Assembly (NCBI GenBank): GCA_039000515.1
Contig: JBCFYV010011135.1
Location: 27,972,991-28,036,990 of the forward strand
Reading direction: 5' to 3'
Source: Timema cristinae
Taxonomy: Eukaryota > Arthropoda > Insecta > Phasmatodea > Timematidae
Length of the DNA stretch: 64,000 nt
Of the stretch, positions 54,851 to 64,000 are shown piece after piece. How positions within the stretch are numbered: position 1 is the first letter of the stretch; each line of letters starts with the position of its first letter. The notes beneath the pieces are model-generated. The model did not search any database and was not told where the DNA came from. It was given only the letters and a program-made list of their open reading frames with translations. The translations under genes and the position numbers were made by a program.

Positions 54851-57800
54851 GCAACAATATATATATATATTTTTAATACTGCCTTTTCAGTATTTTTATT
54901 TTCAATGTGGTCCTTATGATCAAATGAGTTCGATACGCCGATTGTAGGTGTTTCAAAGTTTATTGAATAGTTTTAATTAGTTCATGATGAACCTATATCT
55001 AACGAGCCTGACAAAAAAAAAAAATGCAACCAACATAAAAGAGTTAGATTAAAAGTGTCATAGAGTTACCAACTAAGCTACTAAAAATTTTTATTTTATA
55101 CATAAAGCTATACTTGTAATTATAAATATTTTAAGAGAGCCTATCTTTTTTATTTTTTTAAGTACGATACAAGTAATGTTTCTTAACTGTATGCAGGTGG
55201 TCGTCCTTTGTCGAAAAATGCAATCACAAATATCAAAAATAGCAAACATGCGGCTTGCATACACTCACACATGGATTTAGATATGTATATAATAAAAAGT
55301 GTGAGCTATTAAAAATACAAATTAAATTAGTTTGGACCAACATAATTATATCAAAATACAAATACATTTTGTTCAGCTAAAATTATTTCATACAATAAAA
55401 TAAAACAATCTACAATTGAATGATGTAATAAAAAAAAAACAGTTGCCCACTTCAAAACCCAGAGCAAATAGAATAATATATGTTTATTTTAAATATTACC
55501 ATCCAAAACGATGTAGTACGTATTTACACCAAGGATACAAAAAAGTAACAAAAGCTGCTTGTTAATTATTGAAGCAACTTACTAACTAGCTAAACTATGT
55601 TTATATCATATTTAATTAAACACACAAACATTAGAGACAAAGCAAGCTTAACACAAATAAAAGGTATAATATTGAGCACAAATTAAAGATATAACTATTT
55701 TTTTTTGTCTTAAGGATAGTCAACATTAAGCAGTTTACTACTTTTCACAGTTTTTCTTAGATACTAAAAATAACAAATTTATGTCAAATATGGAAAAAAA
55801 TAAAGGAAAGAGGTAAAGACACGCGTAAGTGAACAAATATAATATGGATTTTAACATTTAAAGTAAAACACAGTCCACTCCTTACACTGCTGCTACTAAG
55901 ACTCATTCAAGTTTGCCACACACAAATTACAAAATTCCCTCCATTTGCTGGCTTCTACAGACACCTTAGCGCATCAAATCTACTGTATGATACATGTGCC
56001 AACCAGTGGGACGCGACCACTATTTGGGTAACACAATGACACGAAGAAGGTGGGGGGGGGGGGGGGGGGGGGGGGGGAATTTGAATAAAAGTTTTTCAAA
56101 TCAGTGTAATTTTTTAAGTGATATTTCGACGGCCATGTCATTCAATGTCAAGTAAATATGAACTTTTTGAAGTCAATCCTTAGTAAAGATGAGACAATAT
56201 GAGTTTTTTTTATTCAGATTCTTAAATTTTTACCTCGATTCTTATTGGAATACATTTTTAATAAAAGAATTTAAAAAAAACCAGTAATTAGTCATTTAAA
56301 ACATTTTTGTCTTTACAAATTACAGTGATGATTTTAATTATTATTTACGTTGTGACAGTACATTTGTAAAGTAATCATAATAAATTTCCTAAAACAGGGT
56401 TGGTATTTGTTAATAAGGAGGTTTGTTTTAGTTTTAGGAATGCATTGCGAAACATATTTATATTATGAAGCAAAACATCATTATTTAGATTTTCGAATTA
56501 GACTAATACATTTGGTAAGTTTTATTTAAAAAAAATATATTAAGTAAATAACGAAAAAATGTGTTACAAAAGGCCTGTATCATCCAATATTCATTCATCT
56601 CTTAATAAAACACTGACATCTTTTAAGAATCGCGGTATCTTCTCAATAATCTCAAGGATCAAATGAAATTAAATATGTCCAAAACACTCACTTTGACAAT
56701 TTAATCCTTCTACTGCTTTAAAATTTAGGCGTTAAAATATTTCCAATTTTATTTGAGTTATTCATTACATTTCTTAGTAGTAAACAAGTTTTTATTTTGA
56801 AACACTCATTAAAAAAAAACAAAATAGATGGCACTCTAGACTAGATCAAAATTCAGTCCTTAAGTGACTCACTATTCGGAAAAGTTTTGCCTTGTCTACT
56901 TTAGAAGAATTAGATCTAATTTATTTGTAAAATATTAAGTATTGTGAAGTCGCACCATGTTTTAGACATGATGAATTAACCTTCGGTGGCTACAAAACAT
57001 ATTTTACAAAATTACCTGACTTTTCCAGTTTTTAATGGTGGATAATAGGTTTTGTTTATTATTGATCACATATTAAAAAAAAAAAAATTGTGTCTACTAA
57101 ACATATCAGTTGTTTTAAAAATTAAAATGATATTTTATTTATGTAAGCATATTATTAACTTTTGTTTTTGTGTTTATTTACCAAATTAATGGAATATTTT
57201 AAACATTTTCTTAAAATTCCGTGACTTTTCCTTATTTTTAGTTAAATTCCCTGACATCCAAAAATTCCCTGACTTTTCCAGGTGTTCCCTTACTGTAACC
57301 ACCATGATTAACCTTAATGGGGAAATTAATGGAGCCGATATGTAATTAATTGTTTAGAAGGGGTGGAAATTAGAAAAAAAGGGGGAGGGGTAAGACGTGC
57401 TTGAATAAGCATGGTTAGTTTTTTGGTTCACATTTTTTTTTCTATGTAAAGTTTTACTATTTCAATATTGAAGATTAATGTCATTGGTTTTTTCTTCTTT
57501 TTTGTGTGTAAACTTCCCCGTTTTTACAGTTTCACAGGTTCATGGCCATATTGTGTTAAATTAAATCCCTTTTGTGTGCCCTGACCCATCTTTCGTGTAC
57601 CTTTTTGTGTGTATGTATATCAAAACAAACAAGACTCGTTAAAAAGAAATTCTATTATAAAATTCCCAAACTATTTACAGGTTTTGCAAACAAGATTTTA
57701 CACTTTTTTCAGTTTTTTTTCCGTGAATGATAATTCTTTTATTTATTACAATAATCATATCTTTTAGTTAAAAATACAACCAACTAATAGATATTAACAT

Positions 57801-57910
57801 TTTTATAGTTTTATTTAATTATTGAATGATTTGGATACTATACGTGGTTCTGTGTAACTGTGGTATAAAAAAACCAATGAACATCTAAACGATTATAGAA
57901 TGTAAACTTT
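54851..57910. other. Gene-poor AT-rich DNA with a G26 run
   Basis: No exon or SINE recognised over 3 kb. It holds only simple repeats, the homopolymer at 56052-56077 and faint pieces of dispersed repeats (about 55830-55920 and, inverted, 57470-57610). Confidence 0.45.
56052..56077 (+). repeat. G26 homopolymer
   Basis: Twenty-six consecutive G. Could fold as a G-quadruplex and is a likely place for length errors in the assembly. Confidence 0.95.
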
Positions 57911-58628
57911 TAAGGGTGTGCGAATATTGGGAAATTTGAGTTCAAGTATATTTTTAGTGGATGCTCAAACCTGATTCGAAGATTTTTTACAAGACTGGAA
58001 AAATTTGAGTACTTGGAATTTTCAATCTTTTTCCCTTGTAAATTCCTAGTTTGATTGATTTTATTCAATTTTAATATATAATTTCATAGCAAATAGTCTC
58101 TCTCAATATTTTCTTTTGTCGAGAAGTTGACGATATTGACTATATTATTTTAATAACTATATACACTTTACCCCTCCCGATCCTTATTTTAATTGTATAA
58201 TAAGTAATGCTGCTTCCACACCCCTCCACTCCCCTCCACATATTTATATGCCAAATGATACATATATGACAAATAGAGCACACAAAATATTGTCTCAACC
58301 ACTAAAGAAAGGTCAAAAGATTAAAGTTTTCCAAATCACAAAATGTTTTGGAACATATTTCGTACGCATTTTCCTAGGATTCCTAATAACTAGAGACATG
58401 CAAGTACTCGAAAATCAAAAGTTCACATTTAAACTCGTAATATATATATTTATTTATTTTTATAAAAATCAACACATTTCTGGTAAAATCACTATGATTT
58501 CTGTTTAGTAACGGTTTTAAAATTATCAAATACTGAAAAATGTAATATTTATTAGGATAAAATTAAATTCTTTGATAATCTATCGAAAATTTATCCTTCC
58601 TTCGAAATTTTTCGAAGCTTCTCACACA
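57911..58628. mobile_element. TIR element, TAGGGRTGTGCGAA family
   Basis: Left TAAGGGTGTGCGAATATT; inverted right TTGTGTGAGAAGCTTCGAAA. Internal block CGAAGATTTTTTACAAG..AAATTTGAGTACTTGGAATT also occurs near 6880-6900 and 27720. No transposase. Confidence 0.5.
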
Positions 58629-58738
58629 ATTAGTTAAAAATTCAAATTTGCATTTAGTCACAAAAAATTATCATTTAAAGAAAAATGTTTAGGAATTCAA
58701 TACTTGCAATAATAGTAAAGGAATGGTACATTGTTGTT

Positions 58739-58912
58739 TAGGGTTGTGCAAAATCAATTTTTTTAAATTTGAAGCTAAGTCAAATTGAAGTATGAATATT
58801 AAAAAGTTTTAATGATTTAATTGTTGAATCCAGAATTTTACTTTCAAATCCAAGTCAAAGCGAAGGAACATTCGAAGTGAAGTCAAGTTTTCAAATCTTC
58901 ACACACCCCCAA
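58739..58912. mobile_element. Short TIR element of the same family
   Basis: Left TAGGGTTGTGCAAAATC; right inverted GGGGGTGTGTGAAGATTTG. 174 bp, deletion derivative. Confidence 0.55.
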
Positions 58913-59541
58913 TAATTGTTACTTCGTAACAAATTAAATACTCGTTTTATTTAACACATTTCCTATCCAGCCTGTAAAAAACGTTTCAACTCGACACTTC
59001 TTCATCATATCAAATACGTTAAAAAATACATTAAACTTTCAACCTAAAAAAAAAAAATCTGTGAATTCACGAAACTCGCATTTCCCTTTGACTACACATA
59101 TAAACAATCGGTTCAATTTGAGCATGAAAAGACTTTTAATAAAAAAAACCTTCACAGAAAAATAATACCCTGTTTAAAAAAATAATCGCATACATTTTAA
59201 CAAATCAAGCAGAATAACCCAACAAATAATAATAAGAAAAAATAGGTAATATATTAAATAATATACAAGTTTATTAATTAACACTGCCTTTAATGTCTTG
59301 TCAGTCTGATTTTAATTAGATGGATATATATATATATTTATTTAAAAAAAGATAGTAAAAGTTGTTTTATAACATCACACTTAAATTATATAAACCATTT
59401 GTAACATAGTCCCTGAATAGTTACTCCTCACGTTTTTACTAAACAGTAACTTTTTGTCCCTCCGTCATGTTCCGAATAATTGAATCCAATACGTGTTTGC
59501 CCTCAAGGTTGAGCGACGAGTCTTTTTTTATTGTGTGCCCT
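58913..59541. other. AKAP1 3' flank, AT-rich
   Basis: No gene. An AATAAA on the minus strand at 59527-59532 directly follows the AKAP1 stop and may act in 3' end formation; others lie further left. Confidence 0.45.
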
Positions 59542-59631
59542 CTACGCCTCTGCGGGGACCTCTGTCTCGACTCCCGCTTCCACCCATTGCGCGAGTCCTC
59601 TGTTCACAAGCTCGTAGTTAACAAACACAAC
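59542..59631 (-). CDS. AKAP1: AKAP1 last coding exon
   Basis: [20 protein letters not shown] and a short acidic end, TAG at 59544-59542. ATCCACAG acceptor. Confidence 0.88.
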   Translation of the reverse strand, partial: VVFVNYELVNRGLAQWVEAGVETEVPAEA

Positions 59632-62600
59632 CTGTGGATAAAGAAGAAAATCAAGGGTTAAAAGCATTCCTTGACTTTGAAGGAGGAATGGAGGGAAAGG
59701 TTTAATCTTAAATAAATCTTGAATCTTAATGTCACTTTTTTTTTTTACTCTTAAATCTAAATTTGATTATTTTTTTTGCACCGCATCTCATTTTTAGTTC
59801 AAGTTCCATGATAACTAGTTAGATAGGAATGAGGAAGGAAGCATTTTAGAGGTAATCTACAGTAGCACCATGGCTTCTTTGGTGCTGACTGACAGCTTTC
59901 AAAAGTAATTAGACCAAATTATGTATCCCTCCGCAGAACTATATGATCTGCAAAAGCATGTATGTTTAGCAGCTGTCACTTCAGACAGTCAAAATATAAT
60001 TTTTATACAAGAAACATGTTTGACTGTTATTTATTTTTTATTTATTGTAGATCTTGATATATTTATGTTAGGTCTAGTATTGTTTATTAATTTTTTCCAC
60101 AATATTAGAATTAAAAAAAAAATTAGCATTTAATCCTATATTAGTTTTTATTATTATAAATTAATAATTTTATTTGTTATTTTACAAATTATTATTAATA
60201 TCATTATAAATGTGAAAAATTTGATTGTGTAGTATTATATGTAGAAAAAAACGCCCCACTGTCATATTCCTTTTAAACACTATTACAACATTTTAGGTAG
60301 TGTTTAGCCTAATTATATATGGGCTCAGGTGACTTAAACAGATTGTTAGTTGGGGAGAGGTGGCCATTATTTACAGCAGATGGAATTTTAAAAGAATGTG
60401 CCGGCAGACCAAAGAAGGGTTAAAATTGCCGGTAGCAGAGTTTTTTTTTTCTTTGTAAGCAGTCAAGTGCTGGGGTGAGGCTCGATACTCTAAATAAAGG
60501 ACGGCTAATTTGCGGACGTATTTTGTGGAACGAGTCACCTTGCTGTAATTCTTTACTAACACAGTAGAAAATAAGGTGTTTTTAGAAAGCTTGTAGGCAG
60601 TAACAGGGATTGCAAGGTTAATAACCTGCTAGCCAGGTATTAAGGAATTCTGTGAGAGTCACTGTTGGTACAACAATAGCTTCCTGAAAGCTGTTAAGGG
60701 GGTTGGTTTTCTTCCCTTGTATGGGACAGCTGATGGTCTGATGAACAGTAGGATACTTCGTCTATGTTGGGTCACGAGGGCCAATGGAAATGTTTTCCTA
60801 ATATTTAATCAGTTGAGTCGATTAAGAGACTTGTTACTCTCATCTCACCGGGGCTTATGCCAAGGACACTCCCGGGTCCACCCTTTGGAGTAAAGTTTTG
60901 TGAATCTTTGATCAACACCTTCCGCTAAACACTTGGGTATTCGCGACGGTCGAGTTATTAGACTATAAAAACAGATGTGATAATCAATAGTAATTATATT
61001 ACATCACGGCTAAAGCGATTGAAATCAGTTGACGGCCAATCTCACACTATCCAAGGCACGCGACGCGTATCAAGTGAATTACTAGAAGTCAATCAATATA
61101 ATAAATAGTAATTTAAATATATGATTTCATAAATTAATTTAACATAATAGCTAAAGAATTGGTGTAAGTGAATAATAAATAAGAATTTAAATAAATGAAG
61201 TTTTATTATTTTAACCATCAACGCCACCACTATATGATCAGTGGACAAATAAACATTCATTCCGTGTCGACCTCATTTCATTTGCGAAACCACTACGGTC
61301 ATATACAGGCTGGCCACGAGAGTGTGTTAGCTAATGTCCGTTTATGGGCGTAGCAGCCTGGGCTGCTTGGAACAAGTTAAAACATTCATCCATGAATCAA
61401 AATTGTATTATATAATATCAGTTAAAAATAAAACTATAATAAAAAGCAGGCTGTGGGTTTTGTTCTACAAGAAAAATAAATTGATCACGTGGCTATTAAT
61501 ATAACATATAGCCAGTAACAGGAAAAAACCTTTTTAATTACATTTAAATAAAGTTATGGAACAAACATATATGAAAACATTCTGAAAGCACTGTATATTA
61601 GGGGTGTGCAGAGCTTTTATATTATTTAGCACCGCATCTTACTACTCGTTCAGGTTATACGCTTTAAGTACTAATTACGCTAACGGATTTAGGAATTGGG
61701 AAGGTTGAATTAGAGGAAGTGAACCCGCATTTGCGTGGAGGGAGAGTGGTAAGCCATTTAGGAAAAAAACCCCTCCCAGTTCACCCGATCGAGATTCGAA
61801 CCTCGATCTCCCCGTCCTCGGCAGTCGAGCTCAACACGACAAGCGCATTAGCCAACTACGCCATCGAGGCGGGTCAGAGCTTTTATAAAACTTTGGCATG
61901 GCTGCGAAACAAATGTCACAAATAATAGTAAATCTACCTGTGTCCCCTGGATAGAGTAGAGGTAGACGACAGGTACCCCATCGTCCGAGTAGCCGCACAA
62001 TTGGGCCTGTAGCATCTGGCCGTGGGTGAGTTCCTCCATGGCAATAAGCGACTCTTTGCTCCATTCTGCTTCCACACCTAGGCACACATGACACATTATT
62101 AGAGGTCAAAACACGCCTTAGTGACCGCATGGTCTAAGGCCACTACTATCACAGGGAGACTGAGGTTTGAATCTTGGTCGGATGTTACCAGGCGTTGGTT
62201 TTTTTTCCTAAATGATTTTCCGCTTTCCTTCTGTGCAAAGACTGCTACACTTCATTTAAATATAGCCTTCCTAATCCTTAAAACCATAAGCACAGTATGT
62301 AAGTGTATAAACCCAACAGGTAGTAAGAAGCGATGTTAAGAAAAAATATAATAGGGGTCAAGGGGTAAACAAATTTAGAAGTTTTTAGCAACGAATTACA
62401 CAAATTGGTTCGGGGTGTATGCATATGTACCAATTACACTAATGTGCTGGTGATGAGGAAGGTTAAATTTTAAAGGAAGTGTACCTACATTTGCGTGGAA
62501 AGTGTAGAACCATTTAGGAAAAACGACCTTCAGTATACAAGACTAGACTTCAAATCCTCATCTCCGGTTCATCAGTGGTGTGGCCTACTGCAAGAGTTGT

Positions 62601-64000
62601 CACCTTGGTACTTGCGTGTGTTGTACATTAACATTTATTACACTAATACATTGAGGTGTTAGAATTTTAGAGGAAATGTAGCTGCATTTTCAAGGAAAAA
62701 CATCCTTAGTACATCCAACCGCGATTCAAAACCTAATCTCACCGTCAACAAGCAAACCAGTCTAACATGAGTGTGTGGCATTGGACCGTGTGACCACCGA
62801 TGAGAGCCGTGTTTGTTTCAAAACTAGTGCGACGGACGAGCAAAACAACCGCACTCACCTCCGACTGGGCTCACGTTCGCCAGATAGCACTCGGTGGCCT
62901 GGAACGGCAACATCATGAAATCCGAACGTATCTGCCGCAAGGCAGAGTTTTCCACCGTCTGGTAGCCGCCATAGTCGACAAACTTGACGTCACAGGTGTC
63001 GTTTTCCTCGTCAACCGACACAACCATGGCTCGGTACCAGCCGCCCATTGTCGGCGCCACGCAGATCACGGAAACTAGGCACAGAAACACAAGCATGTGT
63101 AAAGTCACACAGCAACAACAGTTTTTAAATACAGAAAGTCTAAATTAGAGATCGGTTGAATCCTCCGCCCTTTTTTTTTTTTTAGCACAGTGTCTTACTA
63201 CTTGTTCAGGTTGTACGCTTATGTACTAATTACATTAATGAGTAGGGATTAGGAAGGCTTGATTTTGAGGAAGTGCACCCTCATTTGCGTGGAAAACCAT
63301 TCTAGAAAAACCACCCTCGATGCACCCGCCCAGGATCGAACCCTGATCTCCCTGTCTTTGGCAGTCTAGTCCAACAAGAAATTAGCATGTTAGACCAAGC
63401 GGGTCAATATTCATATGGGAAAAATCCCTAAGTAAATTAATTATAAGTAATAAAACGAATGTCTAATGTCTTGAAGCTGTATAACAGGACATTGTAGAAA
63501 CACTGTACAATAATGTAAAGTAATTGATTGTGAAGTAAGCCAACCTGAAAGGATAGTTAGGTTAGGATTAGATAGTAAAACACACTTCTCTCTTCATTTC
63601 TTCTAACACTTAACATTTCACATTTCTTCACACTTCCACGTTTTAATTTTCCGGAACTATTCGTTTCTCATATAAAGAGACGTTTAGAAAACACATAATA
63701 TGTACAGTGTTTCTACAGTAGCCCCATGGCTTCTTTGGTGCTGAGTGATAGCTCACAGCTTTGAAAAGTTACCAGACCAAATTATGTATCCCTACGCCGA
63801 ACCAAATGATCTACAAAAACATGTGTTTAGCAGCTGTCATTTCTGACAGTCAGCACCAGAGAAGCCATGGGGCAACTGTATATTATCTCATTATTATAAG
63901 TAAATAATAACATGACTTCATCAGAGTAAAACAATTATTTTGCGACTAGTGGCTCACCGTTGACCGGGCTTGGTAGGGGAGGAACCGTGGGCTCGCTGTA
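59542..64000 (-). CDS. AKAP1: AKAP1 (A-kinase anchoring protein 1), C-terminal part with Tudor domain
   Basis: AKAP1 anchors protein kinase A and RNAs at the mitochondrial outer membrane (family knowledge). Four exons visible: 64000-63958 (partial), 63074-62859, 62077-61938 and 59631-59542, with consistent phases. The Tudor domain reads [28 protein letters not shown] and [20 protein letters not shown]. Human AKAP1 has WWRAQVV, YVDYGGY and [14 protein letters not shown] at the same points. The next exon ([20 protein letters not shown]) and the last ([17 protein letters not shown]) match the end of human AKAP1 (ALLAQVTSYSPTG; LINRSLVERGLAQWVD). The KH domain and N-terminal membrane and PKA-binding parts would lie right of the window. 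TDRKH is the main alternative, but DYGGY and the C-terminal exon favour AKAP1. Confidence 0.87.
59860..59995. mobile_element. Tc1/mariner-type MITE, copy 2, truncated
   Basis: CAGTAGCACCATGGCTTCTT left end after TA. It follows the copies at 23.3 and 63.7 kb to CAGCTGTCACTTCAGACAGT, where the right inverted repeat is missing. Confidence 0.75.
60260..61330. mobile_element. Possible solo-LTR-like segment in AKAP1 intron
   Basis: About 1 kb with GC well above its flanks, no reading frame, a TATAAAAA box (60962-60969) and AATAAA motifs (for example 61247-61252) 30-70 bp before a CA-type end. This arrangement resembles an LTR, but I could not fix TG..CA ends or a target duplication. Confidence 0.3.
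61622..61874 (-). mobile_element. SINE-B copy with 13-bp target duplication
   Basis: Flanked by exact CAGAGCTTTTATA at 61609-61621 and 61875-61887, only 64 bp from the AKAP1 exon ending at 61938. Confidence 0.95.
61938..62077 (-). CDS. AKAP1: AKAP1 exon after the Tudor core
   Basis: [20 protein letters not shown], then [19 protein letters not shown] acceptor, GTAGAT donor, phase 0 out. Confidence 0.87.
62112..62340 (+). mobile_element. SINE-C copy
   Basis: GTGACCGCATGGTCTAAGGC head, GAGGTTTGAATCTTGG (B-box-like), body, tail AACCCAACAGGTAGTAAGAA. Confidence 0.8.
62395..62612 (-). mobile_element. SINE-C copy, degraded
   Basis: Minus copy: GTATGCATATGTACCAATTA tail side, GGAAAGTGTAGAACCATTTA body, decayed head. 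Confidence 0.65.
62625..62805 (-). mobile_element. SINE-C copy, degraded
   Basis: Minus copy next to the previous one: GAAATGTAGCTGCATTTTC body, CCGCGATTCAAAACC (B-box-like), decayed head TGACCACCGA. Confidence 0.6.
62859..63074 (-). CDS. AKAP1: AKAP1 Tudor-domain exon
   Basis: CCTAG acceptor, GTGAGT donor. Holds the aromatic-rich Tudor core with DYGGY. Confidence 0.9.
63183..63405 (-). mobile_element. SINE-C copy
   Basis: AGCACAGTGTCTTACTACTT tail, TTGCGTGGAAAACCATTCTA body, CCAGGATCGAACC (B-box-like), and a head that stays recognisable to about 63405. Confidence 0.75.
63716..63878. mobile_element. Tc1/mariner-type MITE, copy 3
   Basis: 163 bp between TA (63714-63715) and TA (63879-63880); ends CAGTAGCCCCATGGCTTC and inverted CAGTTGCCCCATGGCTTC. 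Same family as 23277-23437. Confidence 0.85.
63958..64000 (-). CDS. AKAP1: AKAP1 exon, partial at window edge
   Basis: [14 protein letters not shown] then a GTGAGC donor in phase 1. Corresponds to the CSQPGTPALPTPVE-type linker before the Tudor domain. Confidence 0.75.

Noticed and set aside
1..64000. CRISPR array, operon, phage or plasmid features
   Set aside because: The window is intron-bearing animal DNA. The regular repeats are minisatellites and SINEs, not spaced direct repeats.

Overview
This is a 64 kb piece of an animal nuclear genome, not a bacterial or viral one. The genes are split by GT..AG introns, lie in AT-rich DNA and are separated by many tRNA-derived SINEs and DNA transposons. 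The HDAC3 protein looks arthropod-like to me, and Penelope-like elements and abundant SINEs fit an invertebrate. I cannot name the species from sequence alone; arthropod is a guess.

Layout, left to right. (1) 1.8-21.8 kb, minus strand: FTSJ3, the Spb1-type rRNA 2'-O-methyltransferase. Thirteen coding exons are visible; the last C-terminal exon(s) lie left of the window. Its introns hold a 25-copy minisatellite, a piggyBac-like TTAA element, a hAT-like element with a perfect 8-bp target duplication and many SINEs. (2) 22.4-24.6 kb, plus strand: MED19, two exons, head-to-head with FTSJ3 across about 600 bp. (3) 24.6-35.9 kb: no confirmed gene apart from one orphan candidate terminal exon at 26.5 kb. 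It holds a four-level transposon nest at 30.2-35.1 kb: a SINE split by a TIR transposon, which is split by a Penelope-like retroelement, which is split by another SINE of the outermost family. (4) 35.9-37.2 kb, minus: HDAC3 with an uninterrupted 431-codon reading frame. (5) 43.8-49.4 kb, minus: a three-exon C2H2 zinc-finger gene with eight fingers and one apparent single-base frameshift in an A-run. (6) 49.5-59.5 kb: intergenic, with tandem duplications, a foldback palindrome, a LINE reverse-transcriptase remnant and a long AT-rich stretch without genes. (7) 59.5-64 kb, minus: the 3' end of AKAP1 (Tudor domain and C-terminus), continuing beyond the right edge.

The host genes are ordinary housekeeping functions: ribosome biogenesis, Mediator, histone deacetylation and mitochondrial kinase/RNA anchoring. 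I see no operon-like logic beyond the divergent FTSJ3/MED19 pair. The most unusual content is the repeat architecture. SINE families with different tRNA-like heads end in the same 3' tail. Another SINE family ends in a tail resembling that of a LINE whose remnants occur four times here. I found no convincing undescribed multi-gene system. SINE family letters A-E are local labels used only in this report.
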